Under the pieces are notes generated by a model that had not been told where the DNA came from, searched no databases, and was given only the letters and a program-made list of their open reading frames with translations. Both the position numbers and the translations under genes were made by a program. A stretch of DNA of 64,000 nt, taken from the NCBI GenBank assembly GCA_025618425.1, contig CM046851.1, forward strand, positions 6,995,969 through 7,059,968, given 5' to 3'. Below are positions 1 to 12,240 of this stretch, in pieces (within the stretch, counting starts at the first letter, position 1; the number at the start of each line of letters is the position of its first letter). This DNA comes from Heliocidaris tuberculata (lineage: Eukaryota; Echinodermata; Echinoidea; Camarodonta; Echinometridae).

Positions 1-43
<43 letters not shown>
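1..43. repeat. (CT)n microsatellite
   Basis: Nearly pure CT dinucleotides at the window edge. Confidence 0.97.
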
Positions 44-769
44 GCTCAATCCATCCCCCGTTTTCTCATCACAGGGATGTCTGGATTTTTGACACGGGCT
101 AAACGAACCACATTCATCACTTTTTTTCGGTCCCCTTTGACATAATTTCCCCCATCTCTCTTCCCAGATTGCCGCCCGACTCATTCATCAGATGTTGAAT
201 TTCCCGCCAATCCTGCCAATGCACTTATAACATGCAGCACTTCTAGTCTACCTAGTCCCTATAGTCGAAAAGTCTGATGGTTTCAGAGTAGTTATTTATA
301 CTTCGAATATAGTTATTCATACCTATGTTGAATTCGAGGTTGTATATTTGCCTCTTGTTTACTACATGAATGTGGCGTTTTGCATTTTTTTTCGGACAGA
401 TAAAAAACATCAGTTACTACTGTAGAAATAACTTACCTTTTGAAAAAAATAAAATTCAATTTTTCGGATTCCAAATCTAAAATATTGAACCTTTTTGGAA
501 ACCCTTCACATCCGGGAAGTTTACTTTTGTTCTCATTTTAATCAGGCGTTACCCGAGATGCAGTTCTGCACCTTTTTCGCATGAACCTCTTGATCAACCC
601 GCTAAATAAGACTGAGATATTTCGGGTTATAGTAGAACGAACTTTAAAAGCATGTAAAACGAAACAAAATCGTCTCCGATGGTTCAAATTTGCACCCTAT
701 TTGAAAGATGCTGCTGTTGGACCGTCGCCATTTGGTATGTTCTCAGTGAGTACTGAGTGATATGAGTGA
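44..769. other. Gene-free AT-rich spacer
   Basis: No splice-flanked coding signal or repeat pair recognised. Confidence 0.5.
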
Positions 770-1160
770 TATAAGAAAGTTATGAATTTTTGAAGTTGTA
801 ATCAATCAAACACACATTGGCAACTCCGTGACGTATCTTGCGAGCTCCTTTCCCATTTGCTCTGTTACAGAAAATTTCATAAATTTGCATTTTCTTACTT
901 GTTTATGAAGGAATAAATTTGTTTCGTGCAGGTTGTGTGTAAAAACATATGTGCCACGATTATATCTAGGATGCATGTATGATTAAATATTTCCTTTAGA
1001 AAAAATGGATAATTATGATTTTTTTAGTACATGGCAAATGAGAGAGGAGCTCGCAAGATACGTAACGGAGTTGCCAATTTGTGTTTGATTGATTACAACG
1101 TCAAAAATTCATAACTTTTTTTTAATTTCTTATCAGATTTTGCTCAAACTTCATTGATCT
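770..1160. mobile_element. Long-TIR MITE, family A copy 1
   Basis: Arms of about 93 bp at 776-868 and 1030-1121 are near-perfect reverse complements (ATTGGCAACTCCGTGACG; CTTGCGAGCTCCT). A second copy lies at 47084-47485, which proves it is dispersed. The outer right part (TTTTGCTCAAACTTCA) also matches that copy. It is interrupted on the right by the insertion at 1161. Confidence 0.85.
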
Positions 1161-1306
1161 GGGCCCTCTTGCATAAAAAGTTGCGATTAAACGCAACTCA
1201 AAAAATTAAACGCAAGTCCAAAATACGCGATCCTGATTGGTTGAAAATCAAGTTGCGTTTAATTTTTAGAGTTGCGTTTAATTGCAACTTTTTATGCAAG
1301 AGGGCC
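1161..1306. mobile_element. 146-bp foldback element
   Basis: Begins GGGCCCTCTTGCATAAAAAG and ends with its reverse complement. Within each arm AACGCAACT-type segments repeat, so almost the whole element folds on itself. It sits at the broken right edge of the family A MITE and is therefore the younger insertion. A T-tract (1309-1330) follows. Confidence 0.85.
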
Positions 1307-1696
1307 TTGTTTTTTTTTTTTTTTTTTTTTCTCCTTCTTTTAAAGTGGCGTTAAACTGGTAGAACTTGAACACCGCCACCTTACAGTGATTGCAAAATGA
1401 AGATTATAGTTTGAAATTTAATTGCATTTTATTTTGAATTTGACAAACAGCTTGTTTGGATAATACGCACATTTTATATTTCAAACTATTATTTCTGACT
1501 TGGCAAATGTGGAAAATTGCCTGCAGGTTCATTCAAAGCTTCTGCAAACTAGAATGGAGCATGGCTGTGGATGGAAAATAAGAGGCACAGACACTTTTTC
1601 AGATCCTGTTAAAAGGTGGCGCTATTTAGGAGCTTCAGTTTACTGTCACTTTAAAACTAACTTGATATCAGGGTGGATTTCCCTTTAACAGGTACA

Positions 1697-1905
1697 CCTG
1701 GGTCGAGAGTGGAAAAAGTAGACTAATGTCTTGCCGAAGGAGAGTCTTGTCATGCCAGGGCTCGGACCCACGACCTTCGTATCTTCAGTCAAGTGTATCC
1801 CTCGACGACGACACCTCCACTGCTTGTATATGATCATCATACAGCAAATTCGCAGAGAACTGTTGACATTATCGGCGGTCGCCAAGTCAGTCCAGGTGCC
1901 ATGAT
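1697..1905 (-). mobile_element. tRNA-derived SINE, copy A
   Basis: On the minus strand it has a tRNA-like head with a B-box-like GTGGGTCCGAGCCCT, then the shared body GGCAAGACATTAGTC and CTCGACCCAGGTG. The same head-body order occurs at 5172 and in the copy ending at 27515. Confidence 0.7.
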
Positions 1906-2391
1906 AATCTTCGCATCTTACATAAATCGTTTTCAGTGGATATAAAAAGCATTATGATAAAAATGCATATGATGATGATATCCTTTCGAAATGAAGGCGA
2001 TATTGTCTGTAACTACATATTACCGGTATAATGTATATTAATGAGCATTTTTAAAACAATCTATTTTTAATAACTTTTATTTTATCTAAGATGGAGAAAT
2101 AGTTGAGACAGCAGCTGCAGCACCTGCGCTAATCAATATAACCCGACATTTTGTACCATTTGCAACATTTGCTCCTGGCTTTGATATTTCGTCGAAGATA
2201 TAGAGTTAGGATAAATCCTCGAAATAGAAATTGGATTGTATTTGGGTTTACGATTATGTGTTAGGTCTAGGTTTGAAGTTAGGACTTTAGATCGTGTAGG
2301 TAGGATACTGCACAGAGCAATTGTCGCCGAAGCATGTGTCGTACGACCCTTTCTGTATTGTGAATAATGTCAACTGCGTCACCTGAGTAAA

Positions 2392-2395
<4 letters not shown>

Positions 2396-2429
<34 letters not shown>
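2396..2429. repeat. (CT)n microsatellite
   Basis: Pure dinucleotide run. Confidence 0.95.
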
Positions 2430-2434
<5 letters not shown>

Positions 2435-5160
2435 AAGTAAACGTATAAATCCTAAGATAAAATTCATAGTGAACTGGTGAAGCTTATAAGTTTAAGACTT
2501 AGAAAGCTGGGAATTTCAAAGAACCTATATTAGTTGGTGTATATTCATGGCAGACCTTATATTACAAAAATATATTTTTCCCCTTAGAAAGGAAAAGATT
2601 ATCAGCCGACTTTTCTCGAGAAACGAAAGCCGATATTTTGAGTGAACACCGTATGACCTTTTGGGTGATACAAGTACAAAGGCGATTACATCTTTCCTGA
2701 ACAAAAATATGTCGGGTCCTTAGTGCCCTCTTCCATAATGCTAAATCAAAACCATCCATCAAAGGATGAGAAGAAGCTGTTGTCAAAGACGACAGAACGC
2801 ACATCCATCTAGCTAGCTTCATTTAGTTCTTAATGAGCTACACGGGTTTCAACTCGTGGAAGTTAGCAGCGTGTTTTCAAGCACATCCATGTGTTACAAT
2901 GACGCAGGGCATCAACGCGGCAAACATCAAAGCAAAAGGAGAAAATTGCAACTCGCATTACACGGGGACATTCATCATCATAATGTGCGGGAAATTACGC
3001 GAACGAGGGCTTCATTCTCCAGCCCGGCGTAGCCGCGGGCCCAACGGTGGAACAGACCGCTGAGTTTTCTGTCGGAAATGATGCTATTAGGCAAAGCTCG
3101 TAATCGCAGAAAGAAAGAAAGTGCACGGGTAAATTAACCTACAAAAATAAGCTTATTTTGACCTTGGGGGTATCATTAAAATACTGTAAAGACCTACGCG
3201 AGATAAGAGAGGGGAAAGAATAAGAGTTGTTCGTGCGGCACAGTTGTAAAGTAACCGAGGCATTGAAATAAGTTGTTTCGCCAACCACTACAGACGTATC
3301 CCCTTATTTCTTTCATGATTTTTGTTGTTGCCAGGTTGCGGAATGGACAAGGTATAGTGATTAGCTTGTCAAGTGGATCATCATGATAATGAAAGCAATC
3401 GAATTATGGAACAAGATGAAAGAAGGGTGATTAATAATCAAGGAGAAAAAGTGCAACGAGAGGCCAAGCCTATATGCCTGTCATCGCGAAAGGGTTGAAC
3501 TTTTAGGCAACCTTTGACAGTCTTCGACAAGATAGATACACACCCAGTCATCTTGTTTTGTGGACTTATTTTCGACATCCTCGTCAATAATCGTAGAAAA
3601 TAAGATGCAAGTTTTCGGCAAAGATTTTCCTTTCTCATTTTAGTCTCATCCTCTACTACCGTAGGTCATTATATCGCTCAAGAGAGAGAGAGAAAAAACA
3701 TCACAGCATAACCGACTGATGCTGCAGCTGAGGAAGTATTTTTGTCGCCAATGACACTTAGTCGAATGCAGAAAACTGGAGCAAAAGCATTTAGCAATTG
3801 CTTTGTCTATATATTGGCAATTGCTTGTTTTTTACATTTATAATTTATGTGAAGATATAAGCAAAAGCCTAAAAAGCATTTGCTTTCTACATTATGTCTT
3901 TGGGTCTTCTTTCAATACTTGTTTGGTCATATATCCATACATGATACATACTTCTGTATTGTGCAACGGATTTGAATTTGGCATATGATGTGGATGTTCA
4001 ATGAATTTAACTCGATTTGAGACACGGCACTCTTGACAGAAAATATATTTCCTATTTTTGTGATCCTTGCTCCAAAAGCAAGACTTTGTGTCAAATAATA
4101 GATGGTCAAATACATAGGCATAAAAGTAGAAATTGATCTTCTGTGCTTTTGATGGGAACTTCACTGCGAAATAAAAGCTAAGGAAAGCAATTGCTAGTGA
4201 TATGGATTCGGCCGCAGTTATGATCTACAGACAAAGCATAAAAACGGCACATTTTCATTATTTTCTTCTTTATCAATTTTGATAGAGATAACAACTACAT
4301 GTTGACGAAAAGGATGCACCATTTCTGATCAAACTCTAAACTAAGCAAAGATTGCACTTTCTGCATGCACTGTCATAAATGACAGATTTTACCATTTCTC
4401 TATACTTTCAGTGAGGTTTAACTCTACATTTAGTGAGATTTAAGACGCAGAAGAATAAGGGGATTGAAGGGGGAAATGGGCTGGATAATTAGATATCTTT
4501 TTCAGACCGACAGCCATTTTCAGTTTACGCTTCCCCGCCCGCCATTGGTAATGTGAAATATGTTTTCAGATATGGAAACGGACTCACCGAGGTACTTTGA
4601 AAAGCGGTCCTAAGTCCGGCCTAATCCCATCTTATATACGCAGAGAAAGGGATTCATTTCGAGAGGTATAAAGAATCACCCGCCCCGCATTTCGTCCTTC
4701 AAACATTGCAACTCGACAAACTAATTTTATTGTTGGGCGAAAAACATATCCTTCGCTTGTTTTGCTGACAATAATGTCAATTTCGTTTCTTTCTCCCCTC
4801 CCTTTTCCTCCCTTATCTCATCTCATATTGCTGTTTTTCCATATTCTTGTTTTATGATGACTGGTGTACAAATGAAATAAAATATGTTCTGGTGTACAGT
4901 GCAGTGACACTGAACTCAGGTATACGGCGAGCTGAGGTTTTTCTTTTATATGATCTTCACAAAGATTACCTACTGCCAGGGGGCATAATATGAAAGCACC
5001 GTACGAAGAAAATGGGCAAATGTCGTTCTTTGTTAGCGGGAACTATTTCTTCTCATTTTCATAAATGAGGTTTCGCGTGTAGGGTGAAGTACTCGAAATG
5101 TCTCCATTATACCATTATCTTTCCGTCGCTAAAGAAGGGAATACTGCACTTTTGAATTAG
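2430..5160. other. Gene-free spacer
   Basis: AT-rich, with only short chance reading frames and a GA run near 3680. I see no repeat pair or gene in it. Confidence 0.5.
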
Positions 5161-5171
5161 CGTTAGCATTA

Positions 5172-5440
5172 GTGTCGTAGTCGAGCGGTTTGAACGCATA
5201 ACCGGAGATGCGAGTGTCGTGGGTTCGGGCCCGAGCATGCGCAGCTCTGATGTCCTATTGATCATGCCTATGGCAAGACATTAAAGCTACATTTGCCGTT
5301 CTCGACCCAGGTGTAGTACATTGGTGCTTGGTATGATTAATTCCTTATAATGCAATATGCGCCACAACATTGGAAGCTAAAGATGCTGACGTAATTTTTT
5401 GTTTGCGCTACATAAAAAATGAATATTATTATTCTAATAT
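5172..5440 (+). mobile_element. tRNA-derived SINE, copy B
   Basis: A tRNA-Leu/Ser-like head carries A box TAGTCGAGCGG (5179-5189) and B box GGGTTCGGGCCCGAG (5221-5235). The body is GGCAAGACATTAAAGC and CTCGACCCAGGTG, and the 3' tail is GCGCTACATAAAAAATG plus ATT repeats. The head lacks a full acceptor stem, so it is not a functional tRNA gene. Confidence 0.75.
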
Positions 5441-6055
5441 ACATGTCGTAGTGGGAAGCTTGCATTTGTTTAAAATATTTTCTCATTGACTACATTGCAT
5501 GAGTCTGGACAACAGACTATACCTTTAGACCAGTTACTTTGTGGTTGGAGTACTAAAAAGATGTACAAATAATTAGTGATCTATTTAATGTTTTTACATC
5601 CGTGTGGAAGAACACTATTGCATTAATATAGTATAAATTAAGGACGGCTACATTAAAAGTTTGAATAATATTGTTCTTATTAAATTGCAACGACAACTAG
5701 CGTGACTTGAAAGATTTTTATAAAGTTGGTTCAGATAATCGAACTACCCGTTAGTTAGAGTTTAGTCCTATGTGCCCAACAGTGAACAGTTTCAGGAAAA
5801 GTGCCGTAACTTTGTTATGAGTTTAATGGTTCTAAAACATCACAACTGCTCCCTGTTACTGCCTTTCATAATAGACTCTAGACAGATATTATAAGAGTAG
5901 TCTTTAATCAGAAAAGGGCTGATGAGGCTTGACTGAAGTCATTAAGAAAGTAGGTAAATTGAAAATAGAATACTACAGGGGCAGAGCCGGGATTGTCAGA
6001 AAGGAGAGGGATGGCGAAATTTTTTTCCCAGGAATTGTTTTCTCGCGGGAATGAT

Positions 6056-6145
6056 GGTGGTATTGATGATGATGAAGATGATGGAGATGATGGTGATGAT
6101 GATGGTGACGATGTTGATGATGATGATAATGATAATGATAACAAT
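6056..6145. repeat. (GAT)n-rich degenerate microsatellite
   Basis: GATGATGAAGATGATGG-type repeats; open in several frames only because of composition. Confidence 0.9.
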
Positions 6146-6229
6146 TATACCCATACCTGTCATGCCTGTTGTGAGACGAAATAGATTCTATGTGATAAAT
6201 AATGCATCTAATTTCTTTTAAACTTGTTT

Positions 6230-6287
6230 TTTCTATATGTCTCTGTCTGTCGCTTCTCTCTTTCTCTTTACCTCCCTCCCCTATCTG

Positions 6288-6332
<45 letters not shown>

Positions 6333-6557
6333 TTGCACTTTGTAGTGCGCTTTTTTACAGCAATAATTTACGTTCAATCATTAAATAAGGGTTTCTCTTC
6401 TCTTGGTATGTCTGGCAAATACATGAACAATATTTCCTATATATATATATTCGTTACAGGACTACATCGTAACCGTTATACCCATCCTCAATTCGACCTT
6501 GTATCATCGTCCATTGTCACTACTTTTCTCATATTTCTTTTCACCTCCCCCATTATC

Positions 6558-6639
<82 letters not shown>

Positions 6640-6930
6640 TTCTCTCTCCCTCTATTTCACCCTCTCTGTGTTTCTATATCTCTTTTTGTGTGTCTATGTC
6701 TTTATGTATTTGTCTGTTCTTCTGTGTTTTTTTCTCTCCCCTCCATCTCTCCTTTCCTCCTCCCTTCCTCCCTTCCCCCTTCTCTCTCTCTCTCTCTTTC
6801 TCTCTCTCATCCTCCCTCTTTTTATAGCTGTCGCACTGTAACCCTCATTATCTTTCCTGTACAGCGCGCTCTCTTTCTTTCTCTCTCTCACCTTCCTTCT
6901 CTCCTTCCTTCTCTCCCTCTCCACTTCTCA
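6230..6930. repeat. Pyrimidine-rich region with (CT)n and (TA)n runs
   Basis: CT runs at 6290-6328 and 6558-6616, TA at 6617-6640, then degenerate CT/CCTT to about 6930. Confidence 0.92.
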
Positions 6931-9390
6931 TCTTTCAGTCTTTGATGTTCACTTCTTTCATTATCTCTCAGATCCAACCTGTCAGTCTGGTTTATCTCTC
7001 CGTGCCATCTTGCTTGATGACATTCGTTCCATAAAAGGTACTGTAGGGCTCCATAATGTCCCTTTATTTATTAGTCTCTTGCCAGACAGTTTCCCTCTGT
7101 CTCATTTGGCTAATGTTCACGTATTTCACCCGACGAAAACACACTGATGTATACAGCAACACTCCAACTCTCTTCCATATCTACCCCCCCCCCCCCGACT
7201 CCTCAGATAATAGAGAAAAAGCAGAAATGTCTCGTAATTCTCCCCACTTTTGTCGGTATGACTATTGCAATAAAACGACGAGACATTCCATTTTATCAAC
7301 GTCGATATGAAAATATATGGCCTCATAACTCCGGACGAAATTGCGACATTTACGAAGAGAGAACGACCGTAAAAGGGTCCGCCCGCCATCTCATCGATGA
7401 TTTACAGCCACCATAAAGAAACTTCTCGAAATGTGTCGTTAACTTCATATTCGTGTTGCATCAAACGCTGCGATTATATTTTAGGCTAAAAATATGAGTA
7501 TACCATTTATGACTGGGCATTAAGAGTTATAAGCGCATGGATGCAATAGACAATTCTCTCAAAAATAGTTATTTATGTGCTTGTTGCATTCAGATCGCGA
7601 AAAAAAAAATCCACATTTAAAGTAGGCCTGAACACTTCGCCTAACTATAAACAATAATAGTATAACGTGTGCTACATAAAGTGCCCATCTCTTTGACATT
7701 ATGCAGCAAAATACGAATGAATGAATTCATATTCGATCTCAGCTTCAAACATAATATTTAACATGATATTCCCGCAAAGTTATGGAGTCTGTATTCTATT
7801 TTTTATCAAATTTTATGGCAATTGTTAGAAATACATTTACCACAATGATTTAAGATTTTCTAGAGCGGGTGAACAAGAAGTGTTCGTTCAATTCAGTTTG
7901 AACCGTATAAAGCGATAGGCCGATAGCGATATGGAATCGTTCCATTATTGCAGGGATTTACTATATCAATACAGTGCATAGTGTTTTGTGTTTGTTTCAG
8001 CCAACTCCCAAACCATTGAAATCCGTTTATTTTAGTATTTCTACAGGAAAATAATAAGTATCAAACACACACAAACCTACAAAAACACCTAAAACAGAAA
8101 CTCATCATCCACAGCATGATGATTATCAGTGGCCTAGCTACGGCGTAGCTTCGAAAAAATGGAGATGGAAATAATAGAAGATAGGACCCCCTCCTAGATC
8201 CTCCCATCGTTTGGTCGTCTTGTAAATTTTCATTTCATCCCCTTAGTAGTAATTTATTCTAATAAATAATATTCATATGAAAACGATTCGATGAAATGTG
8301 TAAAGACAATTATGCTTCTACCGCAACCTAAGTTTATACGAATTACAAAAATAATTTTTTTTTTCTTAAATTGTGTTTTATTCAGAGAGTTCATCAAATA
8401 AATAGGCCGCAAAAATCCCGCTCGCCGCCGTCTCAAGAACTCAAGCTTACAGTAAAACAAAAAGACATTAATTACAGGTGACAGCAAACAGATCGAGTGG
8501 AGACTCAGCCTGACACTTTGGTTTCTATAGGTATTGAACCACAACTGGGTGACGTACAGAGATAGAACTTCTATTCTTCTTTTTTTTTTTACTTCTTCAA
8601 ATCTCACAAGATCAAGCCTTTTCTCATTAGACTCAGGTTACATGAATCAGAACGGTAATTTCCCCCATAATCCCAGCTTTGACAGGACCCGGAAGTACGG
8701 AAGCTTAACCAAAAGAGGGGGGAAAACGATTTAAGGGAGACCGTGCATGGGGAAATAATTATGGAGAACAATATTGACATACAAACAAAGATCAAAATCA
8801 GTTTCAAAACCTCGCCTGGCCTCAATCTTGAGCGAAACATACTTTTATCATATTCTAATATTATCATTTATTTGAAGAATTTGTGTCAAAATGATTTTTT
8901 TTTTCATGTTTCGGATCATGTAGGCTACTAGCGTCATAGATGAAACTGGGGGTGTGGCGTTACGTCATGAGGGGTGTGTGCAAAAAATAAAAAATGTCCC
9001 GCTATTTTTAGATGAACCTCCGGGCAATGTTTGACAGAGCCAACGACCCTGATATTAATACAAAATAATGTATTTCAAGTTCAAGAAAGGTATTATCGCT
9101 ACCACTGAGCAGCAATGAGTTTTATTCCACGGTGACTGTGTACACTTGGACACTGTATCAGTTCCATATAACTATCTTCATGATATTAGCCATTATGACA
9201 CTATTTCATTACCACAGAACGTAGGTCCATAATATACCTAGACAAATAAAGATACGGTCAAATCCGGCCTTAGTCCAACGAATATAATTTTATAGCTCGT
9301 GAACCCGGTGTTTAGTGTGTCTGTAATACACAACTGGTACCATAGAAAAGACTGCAATAATCTTCAGAATTGAAGGAGGCAGTTGTACCC
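6931..9390. other. Gene-free spacer
   Basis: Short homopolymers (C run near 7187, T runs near 8347 and 8580) and nothing else recognised. Confidence 0.5.
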
Positions 9391-9625
9391 AAGGAAGAAG
9401 AAGAAGAAGAAGAAGAAGAAGAAGAAGAAGAAGAAGAAGAAGAAGAAGAAGAAGAAGAAGAAGAAGAAGAAGAAGAAGAAGAAGAAGAAGAAGAAGAAGA
9501 AGAAGAAGAAGAAGAAGAAGAAGAAGAAGAAGAAGAAGAAGAAGAAGAAGAAGAAGAAGAAGAAGAAGAAGAAGAAGAAGAAAAAGAAGAAGAAGAAGAA
9601 GAAGAAGAAGAAGAAGAAGAAGAAT
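9391..9625. repeat. 235-bp (GAA)n tract
   Basis: About 78 GAA units with a single A interruption near 9583. A further purine-rich stretch follows at 9673-9866. The strand asymmetry is extreme. Confidence 0.97.
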
Positions 9626-9869
9626 ACTGAAGAAGAGTGTGTAATCAATCCTGCGAGAATTGTGAGGCACCCGATAAAACCGAAGAGAAAAGGAGGAAGG
9701 CTAAGAAGAAGGGAAAGAAGAGAAAGGGAAGAAGGGGAAGGAGAAGGAGAAGTAGACAAAGGGGAGGAGGTAGAGAAATAAAGAAAAGAATGAGAAACGA
9801 AATGAAGAAGGAGAATACAAGGAGAAGAAGAGGAAACGAAAACGAAAAAGAAGGGGGAAATGGTTAATA

Positions 9870-11860
9870 AACTTCGAAAGAATTGTATGTATTTTAACCA
9901 TGATGGAAAATTTTAATCACAATATTACAGATTTATTCATCCCTTCAACCGCTCAATGCCATTTGAAAATCAGGAACCAGGCGGTAGTGACAAGATTTGA
10001 CAGATGAATTCAGAAAACCGAAATGGAGAATGCTTGTCGGAATCGGGGCGGAAACAGGAAGAAAACCCGAGAAACCGTCGACGAGGTGGGGTCGAAACGC
10101 GAGCTCGCGTGTGGGCGAGTTTGTTACCGGGAGATAACACCCGAGGGTCATTGTCCTCTGGCAAATCAGAGTTAAAACGAAATGGCAAAAGGTAATATCC
10201 CAAAAGCTATAAATCAGAATCATGCATGGCAAACATAATTTATAGGCAAGTTTGAAAAAGACAATCGCTGAGATGTAATAGGCCTACATTTATATGATTA
10301 TTACAGAAGTCAACCCCTTTTTCTATTGGCAAGGCAAATAGGTTGTATACTGTTCATACAGAAGCACAGGAGCACTGGCCCTCATTACTGCTCCATCGAG
10401 TGTCAAAAGAAGAGGGGAAAGAAAGAACGAACGAAAGAACGAGAGAGAGGGGTAAAGGTAAAAGAAGATAATTTCACCATGCAGGGAACTGAAAACACTG
10501 GTTCCCCGGTTTGACCCCTCTCCCACACCCTCAATATACTCGGTCGCTTTGCTCCCTTGCCGATCATCCACCACCTGGATTAAAGGACCTGTGCCCCCCC
10601 CCCCCCCCATAATCAGTTCCCTTTCACCGATTGTACCCACGTATGCTATACGTCAGTGGCACTACACACAAAAATTAAAGGTTCAAATTTGCACCCGATA
10701 TAAACCGATACAATAGCCATGATAGCAGCAACCGTGAGCTTGAGGATAAAATTTTGCATTGAAGCGCATGCAGGGACCTATACTGCGAATGCTTTAAGTT
10801 GCACAATATTATTGCACCTATTGAGGTTTAATGATACACCTTTCTTCGTCAGGTTTCGTCCGTCCAGGGTGTATATTGGCCGTATATTGGCAACTTTTGA
10901 GGTTCAAATCTGCCAAACCATTTGAGGTGTAAATTTTAACCTTAATTTTCTTCTTGTGTCTTTATCCTAGTAAAAACTATATGCGGTGTACATAACAAAC
11001 TACATGTATTTTATTATTTGTATACAGTTAACAACGACTATCCCGATGCTTTCCTGTATAAGCCTTATGGCGATATTTACAAAAGGTAGTTCAATGGTGT
11101 TGACTACCAAAACATTTTTTTAGAATAATGATAGAATCCATTTCATGGCTATTGATATCAAAATAATATTAGGTTCCAAAAATGATAGACGACAATTCAT
11201 ATGGCTTCAATCATGATTTTACAAAAACCTCAAAAAATAGTTTTGTGGTGAACAGATGGTGATAAAATGTGAATATGAATGCAACATCTAGCAACAATTT
11301 TCTTGCTACATAATGATACCATGACAATGCCATGTTAACAAAGAGAAAAACTATACATTGACAGTGATTGTTGCACGGAATTTACACAGTTGATCTTAAT
11401 GATGATGATGATGATGATGATGATGATGTTGGTGAAATTAACGAAAATAAATAGAATTTGAAATGTTATATTATAAGTGGTTTTAATGAAAATGATTGCA
11501 GCTATCAAGAAAGCATTAAAAGCACTACAATCTTGACAATTGTGCAAGGGCGCTTGTAATTGCGCTCATAGGGCTTTGTTATACCAAGGGCTGTGTATGA
11601 CTCAACTGGCCAACTCCCTCTAAAAAATATGGAGGCAAAACTTGTGAACGTGAAGAGTTTTACAATCCTTGTATTAAATTTAAATTCCGAGGAATTTATC
11701 AAATCAGTATTATCATATTCTGCTCACAGTAGTGAAATTATACGAATATATTTTCTCCCCAAGACAAGAAAACAAGGTTGAAAAAAATGTAAGGGGAACA
11801 GGTTATATTTCAACAGCCTCCTAATCCAGCATATCGTCACTGTTTATGATCTCCGAAACA
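9870..11860. other. Gene-free spacer with short simple repeats
   Basis: Contains a C run (about 10596) and (GAT)n at 11400-11428; no coding or repeat-element signal found. Confidence 0.5.
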
Positions 11861-12240
11861 TCAGCTCTGTGTGGCCTACATCTGACCAAGGATCTGACAC
11901 GACAGCCCGCCACACAAAATACATCAGAGATCACTCGCTGCAGCCGTCAGTTCGTAAACATATCGAACCATCGGACATATGGCAGCAAACGATGCCGAGC
12001 CCGCCCCGCTAAGGTGCCGCCTCGGCTCCGGTGATTTAAGGCAGCCGCTAACAGACATCTGAGTGGAGAAGGCTAGAAGCCGCAAAGACGCTAGCGGATT
12101 GAGAAAGCCCGCCTGGCCATTAATTTTGTTGGTTGTGGCAGCGCTGAAAGATGTCTGGAGACGTGCAGGTTTTGGCTTGACGATACAGACGTTCTTTCGT
12201 CTCCAGAATTGGTTTGTGGGGGATTACGAAGCGGAAACAT
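11860..12240. other. GC-richer, CpG-containing unique block
   Basis: Stands out from AT-rich surroundings, with CpG clusters such as AGCCGCAAAGACGCTAGCGG. No TIRs, tRNA boxes or recognised coding. It may be a regulatory island or an old exon. Confidence 0.3.

Noticed and set aside
5021..5050. MOB1 exon 1 at ATGTCGTTCTTTGTTAG
   Set aside because: Reads MSFFV and lacks a GT donor at the required point; also upstream of the ANAPC16 locus.
5172..5250. Functional tRNA gene
   Set aside because: A and B boxes are present but no acceptor stem closes and the sequence continues into a SINE body.
6237..6945. Reading frames of 148-196 codons rich in Ser/Leu
   Set aside because: Product of CT and TA microsatellites; no family similarity or splice signals.
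9364..9781. Long reading frames encoding poly-Glu, poly-Lys, poly-Leu and poly-Phe
   Set aside because: They are the GAA microsatellite read in different frames and strands.
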